Part shown: positions 1 through 7,003 of the stretch, piece after piece
Position numbering within the stretch: the first letter of the stretch is position 1
Layout: each line of letters opens with the position of its first letter
DNA from: Pseudomonadota bacterium
GTDB lineage: Bacteria; Pseudomonadota; Alphaproteobacteria; Rhizobiales; Hyphomicrobiaceae
Direction of reading: 5' to 3'
Length of the DNA: 17,304 nucleotides
Assembly (NCBI GenBank): GCA_023428365.1
Contig: JAEYYQ010000095.1
Location: forward strand, 1-17,304
The notes under the pieces: model-generated
Databases searched by the model: none
Told to the model about the DNA's origin: nothing
What the model saw: only the letters and a program-made list of their open reading frames with translations
Program-made: the position numbers and the translations under genes

Positions 1-401
1 CCGCCACCTGCCGCAACGCGTGCGCGGCCGAACACCTGGCTGCACAGGAACGTGCCTTTGAGGTTGACGTTCAGCACGCGATCCCAGGCCTCCTCGGGCA
101 TGTCGAGCAGGCCGTGGTCGGGGTAAATGCCAGCGTTATTGACGAGTACCGTCGGTGTTCCGAGGTCTTTTGTCAGCGCGGCGAAAACAGAAGCAACCTC
201 CGCGGACTTGCTGACATCGAGCTTGTAAGCGCGTGCCGTTTTGCCGGAGGCGTCCAAGGAGGCCGCCACGCTGGCGGCCTCCTTTTCGTCGATGTCGGTC
301 AGGGCGACGGCATATCCTTTGCCATGCAGCGTTTCGGCAATTGCACGGCCGAGGCTGCGCGCTGCGCCAGTAACGACTGCTACGGGATTGTTGTCAGACA
401 T
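1..401 (-). CDS. Short-chain dehydrogenase/reductase (SDR), N-terminal part, cut by window edge
   Basis: The 133 visible residues are the Rossmann half of a classical SDR, a cytoplasmic NAD(P)-dependent alcohol/ketone oxidoreductase. The nucleotide loop is TGAARSLGR at residues 11-19. The middle glycine of the usual TGxxxGxG pattern is Ser16, a tolerated variation. Strand 2 ends in LTDID (34-38), and an acidic residue there generally favours NAD(H) over NADP(H). NNAG is at 88-91, and the helix-4 Asn of the catalytic tetrad is probably Asn113 in NVNLKG. The Ser-Tyr-Lys catalytic residues lie outside the window. The start is ATG at 401 with a GAGGG Shine-Dalgarno just upstream. It begins 18 bp after the binding-protein gene on the same strand, so it is probably the last visible gene of the importer operon and may oxidise or reduce the imported compound. 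The family is secure; the substrate is unknown. Confidence 0.9.
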   Translation of the reverse strand, partial: MSDNNPVAVVTGAARSLGRAIAETLHGKGYAVALTDIDEKEAASVAASLDASGKTARAYKLDVSKSAEVASVFAALTKDLGTPTVLVNNAGIYPDHGLLDMPEEAWDRVLNVNLKGTFLCSQVFGRARVAAGG

Positions 402-419
402 GGTCGCCCTCACGTGTGA

Positions 420-1457
420 TCAGTTAGCAGCGATTTCGCGAGCCCAACGCTGCGTCCACTGCGGACGAACGGTGGTGACGAAATCCCAGTCAGCAGGCTT
501 CAGGCGCGGAAGGTCCGCAACCGGCAGCTTTGCAGCAACGGCCGGAGCAAGCTTCACTTCGCGGTTCACCGGCGCCAGATAGGTATGCTCGGCGTTGCCA
601 GCCTGGGCGGCCTCGCTCAGCACGAAGTCCACGTATTTCAGCGCGGCTTCCGTGTTCTTCGAACCCTTCGCGATGCCGATCGTCGAGTCGATGATGTAGG
701 CGCCTTCCTTCGGCACAGTCCACTCCCGCGGCGCGCCGCCATCGATTGCAGCCTGGGCGCGATCGCTGGTCCAGCTCGTCATGACGATTTCGCCCTGCGT
801 GAACAGCTGAGCGACCTGGGCGTGCTGCGTGTAGAACGTCAGGATATTCGGCTTCAGCTTCTTGATCAGCTCGAAGCCAGGATCCGTGTTCTTGACGTCG
901 CCGCCGCTCATATCGGCTGCGGTCAACAGGAAGAACGAGCCGTGCGAGGTCTGGATGTCGGGAACGGCAATCTTGCCCTTGTAGGCCGGATCCCACATGG
1001 CCATCCAGCTATCTGGCTTTGTCTTGACGACGTCCTTGTTCCAGGTCAGCGCCTGGCCGACGTACATGAACTTGGTGTACGCATCGCCTGCGATGCGGAA
1101 CTGCGGATAGAGCTTCTCGATGTTCGGCACCTTGCTGGTGACGAGTGGCTCATAGAGACCTTCGGCCTTCGCCTGGGCAGCGCCGACTTCGTCCATCATG
1201 ATGACGTCGATCTTTACGTCATTCTTCTGGGCGCGCATCAACGCAATGGTCTGCTGCGTGAGGCCGGTTGCGATCTTGACCTTGATGTCCGGGTTGGCCT
1301 TCTCGAAGGGCTCGATCACGGCCTTCTTCCAGCCCTGCTCAAACGAGCCGCCGTAAACGATGACGGTCAGCTCCGTCTGCTGCGCCATGGCGCTGGTGGT
1401 GAACAGCGCGCAGGCGAGACCCGCCGCTGCCTTCAAAAATGATTTGCCAGTGATCAT
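420..1457 (-). CDS. ABC transporter periplasmic substrate-binding protein (PotD/family 1-like)
   Basis: A 345-aa secreted solute-binding protein that would capture a ligand in the periplasm and deliver it to the permeases encoded upstream. Residues 1-25 form a classical signal peptide: Lys5/Lys9, a hydrophobic core, and AMA before the predicted cleavage at 25/26. The mature chain opens with a first beta strand of the type TVIVYGGSFEQGW, followed by a segment on 'effector from a helper in the lobe' style PFEKANPDIKVK, typical of the spermidine/putrescine, Fe(III) and opine-type cluster of binding proteins. Length fits the family (about 340-370 aa). Start ATG 1457 follows AAGGGAAC. It lies 43 bp after the ATPase gene and ends 18 bp before the SDR. 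The ligand cannot be read from the sequence; polyamine, amino acid derivative or organic acid are all possible. Confidence 0.92.
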   Translation of the reverse strand: MITGKSFLKAAAGLACALFTTSAMAQQTELTVIVYGGSFEQGWKKAVIEPFEKANPDIKVKIATGLTQQTIALMRAQKNDVKIDVIMMDEVGAAQAKAEGLYEPLVTSKVPNIEKLYPQFRIAGDAYTKFMYVGQALTWNKDVVKTKPDSWMAMWDPAYKGKIAVPDIQTSHGSFFLLTAADMSGGDVKNTDPGFELIKKLKPNILTFYTQHAQVAQLFTQGEIVMTSWTSDRAQAAIDGGAPREWTVPKEGAYIIDSTIGIAKGSKNTEAALKYVDFVLSEAAQAGNAEHTYLAPVNREVKLAPAVAAKLPVADLPRLKPADWDFVTTVRPQWTQRWAREIAAN

Positions 1458-1500
1458 TTCTCAGTTCCCTTTCTGTGACGCACAACGATTGTTCGAGACT

Positions 1501-2550
1501 TTAAGAATGGAGCAGACGGCTGTCGCCGGCCCGCCATGATAGCGAGACCGGTTCACCCAGCGACCGCTGCTGAATACCGGTGCGATCCTGCTGATGAACG
1601 AGGAAAGTCTCACCCGAGGGCAGAGCTACGGCGTACTCGATGAGGCTGCCGAGCTTGGTCAGCCGTGTCACGGTTCCCGAAAGCGGTGTCTGCTCCTGCG
1701 GTGAAGACATTTCGATCTTCTCCGGGCGAACCGCGAACACGATGGCTGCGCTGTCTGCTGCTGATGGCGCGATATGGGGAATGGAGAGGCCAGCTTTCGT
1801 AACGAAGGCAGCGCCCTCGATCTGACCATCAAACAGATTACTCGTGCCGATGAAGTCAGCCACGAAGCGCGTCTGCGGATGGTCATAGATGTCCGATGGA
1901 GATCCGATCTGATCGATGCGGCCGTTGTTCATGACGGCGATGCGGTCGGCGATCGTCATCGCTTCTTCCTGATCGTGCGTGACGAACAGGGAGGTAATGC
2001 CGACTTCCTTCTGAAGCTGGCGGATTTCATGCCGCATTTGAACGCGCAGTTTGGCGTCGAGGTTCGACAGGGGCTCATCGAACAGCAGCAGTTTAGGCTT
2101 CAGTGCCAATACGCGGGCCAGGGCGACACGCTGTTGCTGGCCGCCGGAGAGCTGCTTGGGATAGCGACTGCCAAAGCCCTTCAATCCAACCAGTTCGAGT
2201 GCTGCAGCGACGCGGCCCGGAATGTCGGCGGAGGGCGCGCCGCGGGCAACGAGACCGAACGCGACGTTCTTGTCGACGGTCATATGCGGAAACAGGGCAT
2301 AGCTTTGGAACACCATGCCCATATCGCGGTGATTGGGCTTGAGGTTGGTGATGTCCTTGCCCTGGACGAGAATGGCGCCGCTGGTCGGCTCGATGAAGCC
2401 CGCGACCATGCGGAGCGTGGTGGTCTTGCCGCAGCCGGACGGCCCGAGAAATGCAACCAGCTCACCGGCTTCGATATCGAGGCTGATATCGTTTACAGCG
2501 AGAGATAAAGCGTAGGCTTTCGTCAGGTTCTTTAACGCAAGATCGATCAT
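1501..2550 (-). CDS. ABC transporter ATP-binding protein (PotA-like, with TOBE domain)
   Basis: A 349-aa cytoplasmic ATPase that would power the importer. All nucleotide-binding motifs are intact: Walker A GPSGCGKTT at 36-44, Q-loop Gln82 in MVFQSYALFP, signature LSGGQQQR at 134-141, Walker B LLLFDEP at 154-160 with catalytic Glu159, D-loop SNLD, and H-loop His192. Residues from about 235 to 349 match the C-terminal TOBE-type regulatory region of the PotA/FbpC/MalK group, including the FAVRPEKI segment. ATG 2550 lies only 3 bp after the stop of the PotC-like permease gene, so translation is probably coupled. The family is certain. The PotA name is avoided as a symbol because the transported ligand is unknown. 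Confidence 0.95.
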   Translation of the reverse strand: MIDLALKNLTKAYALSLAVNDISLDIEAGELVAFLGPSGCGKTTTLRMVAGFIEPTSGAILVQGKDITNLKPNHRDMGMVFQSYALFPHMTVDKNVAFGLVARGAPSADIPGRVAAALELVGLKGFGSRYPKQLSGGQQQRVALARVLALKPKLLLFDEPLSNLDAKLRVQMRHEIRQLQKEVGITSLFVTHDQEEAMTIADRIAVMNNGRIDQIGSPSDIYDHPQTRFVADFIGTSNLFDGQIEGAAFVTKAGLSIPHIAPSAADSAAIVFAVRPEKIEMSSPQEQTPLSGTVTRLTKLGSLIEYAVALPSGETFLVHQQDRTGIQQRSLGEPVSLSWRAGDSRLLHS

Positions 2551-2553
2551 GTT

Positions 2554-3321
2554 TTAATGGTGCTTTATCGAGAGAAAACGCGTGTAGATCGGCACGCCGA
2601 TCAGCATCCAAACAACAATCAGAAGCGTCGAGATCGCGGAGATTGTCGGCTCGCTGGAGAATTCGACGAATGTATAGATCCGCACCGGCAGTGTCGTCAT
2701 GTCTGGCCCCGCTAGGAACAGCGTCACGACAAGCTCGTCGAACGAGATAATGAAGGCAAATACCGCGCCTGCCAAGACGCCCGGGCGAATGAGAGGAAGC
2801 GTGACCTGAAGAAACGTGCGCCACCAGCCGGCGCCGAGATTGCGCGCGGCCTCTTCGACCGCCGGGTCGAACTCTGTCAGGCTTGCCATAACGAGACGAA
2901 TGACAAACGGCGTCGTCAGCACGCTATGGGCAGCCACCAGGCCGAGGAAGCTACCTTGCAAGCCGATGTAGCTATAGAAGACCAGCAGCGCCAGGCCGAG
3001 AACGATCGTCGGAAACAAGATCGGCGACAGCATGAACGCGGATATCGCTTCGCGTCCCCGGAATCGGTAGCGGGCCAGAGCCAAGGCGCTAAACGTGCCA
3101 AGCGCGGTCGCAACCAGCGTGCTTGCCGTCGCGAGCATTGCACTTCGTTGAACCGCATCCGTGAATTCCGTCATGCTCAGGAATTTCTCGAACCACTGCA
3201 GCGTGAAGCCTTGCGGCGGAAACACCGGATAGGCGGTGGTCGTGAAGGCTGTCGCGACCACGACGATGACCGGCGCGAGCAGATACAGCAGGATCAGGAT
3301 ATTGACGGCAATCAGGATCAT
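2554..3321 (-). CDS. ABC transporter permease (PotC-like)
   Basis: A 255-aa inner-membrane permease with about six hydrophobic segments, roughly at 2-28, 62-85, 98-122, 126-148, 183-205 and 225-248. The cytoplasmic EAA loop that docks on the ATPase is clear: EEAARNLGAGWW begins at residue 156 and runs into the TLPLIRPG segment ending near 181. Length and topology fit the PotC/PotI type of binding-protein-dependent permease. Its ATG at 3321 overlaps the TGA stop of the upstream permease gene (ATGA, 4 nt), a common arrangement for the two subunits of a heterodimeric channel. The membrane pore role follows from family knowledge; substrate specificity cannot be inferred. Confidence 0.94.
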   Translation of the reverse strand: MILIAVNILILLYLLAPVIVVVATAFTTTAYPVFPPQGFTLQWFEKFLSMTEFTDAVQRSAMLATASTLVATALGTFSALALARYRFRGREAISAFMLSPILFPTIVLGLALLVFYSYIGLQGSFLGLVAAHSVLTTPFVIRLVMASLTEFDPAVEEAARNLGAGWWRTFLQVTLPLIRPGVLAGAVFAFIISFDELVVTLFLAGPDMTTLPVRIYTFVEFSSEPTISAISTLLIVVWMLIGVPIYTRFLSIKHH

Positions 3322-4208
3322 GCGGCCCTCATTGAGCGGGTCGCTAAGACCGAGAGAAGCGTCAGGAGCACGATGAGGGTCGCCAGAAGAATGAATGCGA
3401 TCGCCGCACCGAACGGCCAGTTCAACAGCGCGATGCCCTGCTGATAGATCGTGGTCGACATCACGGGGACGCGCGGGCCGCCGATCAGCGCGGGTGTAAC
3501 GTATGCACTGATCGCCAGACTGAAGACGAGGACTGAGCCGGAAACGACGCCAGGCATCGAAAGAGGAAGCGTCACCTGCCAGAAGATGCGCACCGCACCG
3601 GCGCCCAGATTGCGCGCCGCATCATAAAGCTGCCTGTCGATATTCAGAAGTGCGGCGTCGAGCGCAAGCACCATGAAGGGAAGCAGCACCTCGGCGAGCG
3701 CAATGATGATACCAACTTCATTATACATCATCCGGATTGGACTGTCGGTGATACCAATCGCGATCAGGCTCTTATTTAGAAAGCCGTTGTTGGCCAGAAG
3801 GATCATCCAGCCGAATGTGCGGACGACGGCGCTGGTGAGCAGCGGGATCAGCACCGCAAGATACAGGATGGCGCGGGCCGTACCGCGCAGCCGTGACAGC
3901 CAATAGGCGAGGGGGAACGCGAGAACGATGCAAACCAGCGTGACCGCCGTGGAGATGACCAGCGATCTCCAGAGGACATTCAGGAAGAAAGGATCCGAGA
4001 GGAAAGCCGTGTAGTGGGTGAGTTCCCACGTCTCCAGGATTCCACGTCCGCCTGGCTCATAGCCACGGAAGCTCATGACGCCGAGCACAAACAGCGCTCC
4101 GGCCATGAACAGCAGCAGCCAAAGGAAATTCGGCGCAATTAAAAGGTACGGTGCCCAATTCAAGCGTTCACGCTTTGGCGCACTAACCGACGCTGGCTCT
4201 CTGCTCAC
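3318..4208 (-). CDS. ABC transporter permease (PotB-like), first gene of importer operon
   Basis: A 296-aa inner-membrane permease. A basic cytoplasmic N-terminus (residues 1-18) precedes six predicted membrane spans near 19-47, 83-107, 113-140, 165-190, 222-245 and 265-290. The EAA-type loop is YDAARNLGAGAV from residue 195, followed by a TLPLSMPG segment ending at 220. The start is GTG at 4208; an in-frame TAG lies immediately upstream, so no longer start is possible, and the next internal Met is inside the first membrane span. Shine-Dalgarno pairing is poor (GGGAT about 10 nt away), which may limit expression. As first gene of the minus-strand operon it is divergent from the PanE-like gene, with a 217-bp shared control region. 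Confidence 0.93.
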   Translation of the reverse strand: MSREPASVSAPKRERLNWAPYLLIAPNFLWLLLFMAGALFVLGVMSFRGYEPGGRGILETWELTHYTAFLSDPFFLNVLWRSLVISTAVTLVCIVLAFPLAYWLSRLRGTARAILYLAVLIPLLTSAVVRTFGWMILLANNGFLNKSLIAIGITDSPIRMMYNEVGIIIALAEVLLPFMVLALDAALLNIDRQLYDAARNLGAGAVRIFWQVTLPLSMPGVVSGSVLVFSLAISAYVTPALIGGPRVPVMSTTIYQQGIALLNWPFGAAIAFILLATLIVLLTLLSVLATRSMRAA

Positions 4209-4425
4209 CTAAACGTAATCCCGGAGGCTTCAATTGATACTTGGCCAGAGCCTTAGCATTCCCTCTTATACTTAAGACGAGTTGATACAGGCACTTGGTT
4301 GTGAACTCAACCGTTCATTTCGCCACCTTGATGCGCATCCCCATCATGGATTCACGGCTTGAACATGAGATCATGGAGTGGGTATCTGTCCGCTCAGGAA
4401 ACAGCTGGTGATAGGAACGCGCGCC
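4209..4425. promoter_or_regulatory. Divergent intergenic region between importer operon and PanE-like gene
   Basis: These 217 bp must carry the promoters for both transcription units. Two short inverted repeats are visible: TCTTA-4 nt-TAAGA at 4264-4277 and GGTTG-6 nt-CAACC at 4297-4312. A minus-strand TATAAG overlapping the first repeat could be a -10 element for the importer operon, but I see no convincing -35 partner. ATCATGGA occurs twice (4343-4350 and 4370-4377). No gene for a regulator is adjacent. The promoter role is inferred from gene orientation; the repeats are weak individually. Confidence 0.45.
4413..4417 (+). promoter_or_regulatory. Ribosome binding site deciding the PanE-like start
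   Basis: AGGAA lies 8 nt before ATG 4426. It places the start there rather than at the in-frame GTG at 4378, which would add 16 residues in front of the Rossmann fold. Confidence 0.65.
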
Positions 4426-5445
4426 ATGAATAAGGGAATCTTGATCTGGGGTGCAGGCGCGATTGGAGGCACTCTCGGCGCCCATCTGATCCGCGCGGGC
4501 CACGATGTCACCTTTGTCGACGTCGTTGCTGACCACGTTGCGGCGATCCGCAATGATGGTCTGAGCATTGAAAGCCCCGACGGAAACTTCACCGTCAAGG
4601 CTAAGGCGTTCCTGCCCGAAGAAGTCGAAGGCGTATGGGAGCGGATTTTCCTGGCTGTAAAGGCGCAGCACACCGCTGATGCCTGCACGATGCTCAAGAA
4701 GCATCTCGCCGATGATGGTTATGTGCTGTCGCTCCAGAATGGCCTCTGTGAGCTGGTGATCGAGCAGCATGTCGGTCGCGAGCGGACGGTCGGTGCGTTC
4801 GTTAACTATGGAACGGATTGGCTGGCGCCCGGGCGCATCATGTACAGCAATCCGGGTGCCTTCGTTGTCGGTGAGCTCGATGGAGCGATGACGCCGCGGC
4901 GCGCTGCGCTTCACGCCGTGGTCCGCGACTTCGAACCGGACGCCATTCAGACCGATCGGATCTGGTCGTATCTGTGGGGAAAGCTCGGCTACGGATCGTT
5001 CCTATTCGCTCAGGCCTTGGGGCAGAAAGGGATCGCAGACTGCATCGCGCGTCCGGAGTTGCTACCGGTGTGGCGCGCGATCGGCAGCGAGGTCATGGCA
5101 GTGGCCAAGGCTGAAGGTGTCGAGCCGATCGGTTTCAACGGTTTCGATCCGGAGGCGTTTGCGCCGGGCGGAAGCGAGGCGGCGGCACGCGCCAGCGTCG
5201 ACGCCATGTATGCGTTCAACAAACCCAATCCGAAAAGCCATTCCGGCATCTGGCGTGATCTTGCCGTTCGCAAGCGGCGCACAGAAGTCGATGCGCAGAT
5301 TGTCCCGATTGCCGACATCGGCGAAAAGCATGGCATCAAATGTCCGGCGATCCGCAAGCTCGTCGAATTGATCCACGAGGTCGAGGACGGCAAGCGTCCC
5401 ATGACGGATGACAACCTCCTGGTGCTGCTCGAAGCGGTAAAGTGA
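4426..5445 (+). CDS. Ketopantoate reductase (ApbA/PanE) family oxidoreductase
   Basis: A 339-aa cytoplasmic NAD(P)-dependent enzyme. The N-terminal Rossmann motif is WGAGAIGG at 8-15, and VKAQHT at 78-83 and LQNGL at 102-106 (Asn105) are typical of the family. The C-terminal ketopantoate reductase domain carries the probable catalytic Lys186 (WGKL), Ser273 and Glu287 (RRTEVD). From memory, E. coli PanE has two further active-site Asn residues 4 and 8 positions after the catalytic Lys; here those positions are Gly190 and Phe194. At 339 aa it is also longer than the roughly 300-aa PanE. Both points argue for a different 2-keto or 2-hydroxy acid substrate than ketopantoate. Divergent from an ABC importer operon that ends with an SDR, it is more likely catabolic than part of CoA synthesis. 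The family is secure; the reaction is inferred. Confidence 0.88.
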   Translation: MNKGILIWGAGAIGGTLGAHLIRAGHDVTFVDVVADHVAAIRNDGLSIESPDGNFTVKAKAFLPEEVEGVWERIFLAVKAQHTADACTMLKKHLADDGYVLSLQNGLCELVIEQHVGRERTVGAFVNYGTDWLAPGRIMYSNPGAFVVGELDGAMTPRRAALHAVVRDFEPDAIQTDRIWSYLWGKLGYGSFLFAQALGQKGIADCIARPELLPVWRAIGSEVMAVAKAEGVEPIGFNGFDPEAFAPGGSEAAARASVDAMYAFNKPNPKSHSGIWRDLAVRKRRTEVDAQIVPIADIGEKHGIKCPAIRKLVELIHEVEDGKRPMTDDNLLVLLEAVK

Positions 5446-5449
5446 GACT

Positions 5450-5466
5450 GAGCGCCTCGGGGGCTC
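5450..5466 (+). terminator. Possible weak terminator hairpin after PanE-like gene
   Basis: GAGCGCC and GGGGCTC can form a 7-bp stem with one G-G mismatch around a TCG loop, 4 bp after the stop codon. No T-run follows, so intrinsic termination here is doubtful. Confidence 0.25.
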
Positions 5467-5715
5467 GGTTATATCGCTGACAAAACTGTGAACGGTGCGC
5501 CGCTGATGGCGGATCGGTGCCCAGATCGGCGGCACTCGTCACAGGGTTGATTGCGAATCTAGAGAACACCGTTTTCTCCGCCACGTGCGAGCCGGAACGA
5601 ATGTGTCGATCAGCAACGACTGACGGCAAACTGTTCTGTTGCGGATTATCGGCTGGCGGAAACTTCTTCAGGACGGACGCTGGTGTGTGATCGAATCCTA
5701 GGCAGAGTGTGCACA

Positions 5716-5741
5716 ATAATCATGATATAAATAATGATTAT
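5716..5741. promoter_or_regulatory. AT-rich inverted repeat, candidate operator for efflux operon
   Basis: ATAATCAT (5716-5723) and ATGATTAT (5734-5741) are perfect 8-bp inverted arms around a 10-bp AT-only-but-one spacer. The spacer contains TATAAA (5726-5731), which could be a -10 hexamer, although no good -35 element is visible. The 26-bp size suits a dimeric helix-turn-helix repressor of the TetR or MarR kind, a common arrangement upstream of RND pumps. The site lies about 84 bp before the adaptor start. The symmetry is seen directly; the operator role is inferred. Confidence 0.45.
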
Positions 5742-5824
5742 GCAGCCGTCTTAGCCTCTTGGGCGACTTCCGCGCGGTGGGTCTGTTCCTATATACCCTC
5801 GGCACGAGAGCCGGGAGTTGCCTC

Positions 5825-6979
5825 ATGTCCATCTTCAAATGCGTCAGCGGCCAGCTGGCGTCCCTCTTGTCGATTCTTGTTATTCCAAGTCTTGCGCTGG
5901 CGCAGGGCAGCCCGCCTGCGATGCCGGTGTCGGTCGCGCAACCGATCGCCAAGCAGGTCACGCAGTGGGACGAGTATTCGGGCCGCTTCAGAGCGATCGA
6001 GAGCGTCGAGGTCCGCGCGCGCGTCTCCGGATTTATCGATAGCGTGCATTTCAAAGACGGTCAGATGGTCAAGGCTGGCGATCTGCTGTTCACGCTCGAC
6101 AAGCGTCCGTTCGAAAATGCTCTGGAAGGTGCGAAGGCAGAGCTGGAGCGAGCCAAGGCGCAGGTCGCACTTGCCGATACCGAAGTTGATCGGGCTGCCC
6201 CTCTCGTCAAGACCGGGGCTGTGACGCAACGAGATTTCGATCAGCGAAAGGCCAATCTCAACATTGCGCTGGCTGCGCAGCATGCCGCTGATGCGGCCAT
6301 GAAGAATTCCGAACTGAATCTGGAGTGGACTGAGGTGAGAGCGCCGATCTCCGGCCGCATCTCGGATAAGAAGATCGACGCAGGCAATCTGATCGTCGGC
6401 GGGCAGCAGCAGGGTGCCACGCTCCTGACAACGATCGTGTCGGTGAACCCGATCCATTTCGAATTCGATGTGTCGGAGGCTGATTTCCTTCGCTACACGC
6501 GCCTGTTCCTGGATGGTTCTCTGCCCTCGACACGCAGCGTGCAAACGCCCGTGCGGATCAAACTGGCCGACGAGCAGACCTGGACGCGCACCGGTGTCGT
6601 GAACTTCATGGACAACCAACTCAATCCGCGTTCGGGCACCCTGCGTGGCCGTGCCGTGGTCGATAATTCCGATCACTTGCTGCAACCCGGATTATTCGGA
6701 CGGCTTCAGCTTTTCGGCGGCGAGTTTGCAGGACTGCTAGTTCCGGATGCGGCGATCGTGTCGGATCAGGCCCGCAAGATCGTGTTCACAGTCGGCTCGG
6801 ACGATGTGGTGAAGCCCCTGCCGGTCAAACTGGGACCGATTGTCGAGGGGCTGCGTGTGGTCGTCGATGGGCTCAGCAGGGACGACCGCGTGGTTGTCGA
6901 CGGTCTGGCGAACCCGATGGTCCGGCCAGGCGCCAAGGTGATGCCGCAAGCGACAACGCTCAAGACTGCCGCGAACTGA
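5825..6979 (+). CDS. RND efflux periplasmic adaptor (membrane fusion protein, AcrA/MexA-like)
   Basis: A 384-aa periplasmic adaptor that would link the inner-membrane pump to an outer-membrane channel. Residues 1-26 look like a signal peptide ending LALA before Gln27. No lipobox is present, so it is probably not lipid-anchored as AcrA is. Next come the first beta-barrel strand and lipoyl half-motif (VRARVSGFIDSVHFKDGQ, 63-80), an alpha-hairpin (about 97-165) rich in Ala/Glu/Lys, and the second lipoyl half (VRAPISGRISDKK, 171-183). The beta-barrel contains DNQLNPRSGTLRGRA (263-277), a family hallmark, and the membrane-proximal domain closes the protein. ATG 5825 is preferred over an in-frame ATG at 5759 because GGGAG sits 7 nt before it and the signal peptide begins there. 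The pump gene starts 24 bp later, so the two form one operon. Confidence 0.94.
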   Translation: MSIFKCVSGQLASLLSILVIPSLALAQGSPPAMPVSVAQPIAKQVTQWDEYSGRFRAIESVEVRARVSGFIDSVHFKDGQMVKAGDLLFTLDKRPFENALEGAKAELERAKAQVALADTEVDRAAPLVKTGAVTQRDFDQRKANLNIALAAQHAADAAMKNSELNLEWTEVRAPISGRISDKKIDAGNLIVGGQQQGATLLTTIVSVNPIHFEFDVSEADFLRYTRLFLDGSLPSTRSVQTPVRIKLADEQTWTRTGVVNFMDNQLNPRSGTLRGRAVVDNSDHLLQPGLFGRLQLFGGEFAGLLVPDAAIVSDQARKIVFTVGSDDVVKPLPVKLGPIVEGLRVVVDGLSRDDRVVVDGLANPMVRPGAKVMPQATTLKTAAN

Positions 6980-7003
6980 TCGGATCGTTCGAAAGGGACG
7001 CTC

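Larger units (their letters stand above)
5446..5824. other. Non-coding gap upstream of RND efflux operon
   Basis: This 379-bp stretch has no ORF with a plausible protein on either strand. It holds a weak hairpin just after the PanE-like stop (5450-5466), an unremarkable GC-rich middle part, and an AT-rich inverted repeat at 5716-5741. The adaptor start is at 5825, preceded by GGGAG at 5813-5817. No TetR, MarR or LysR regulator gene remnant could be recognised by reading both strands. Confidence 0.6.

Noticed and set aside
585..1442. A 285-codon plus-strand open frame.
   Set aside because: It is antisense to the substrate-binding protein gene, which has a clear signal peptide and family pattern.
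5446..5715. Possible remnant of a lost regulator gene before the efflux operon.
   Set aside because: Reading both strands gives no helix-turn-helix pattern or recognisable protein fragment.
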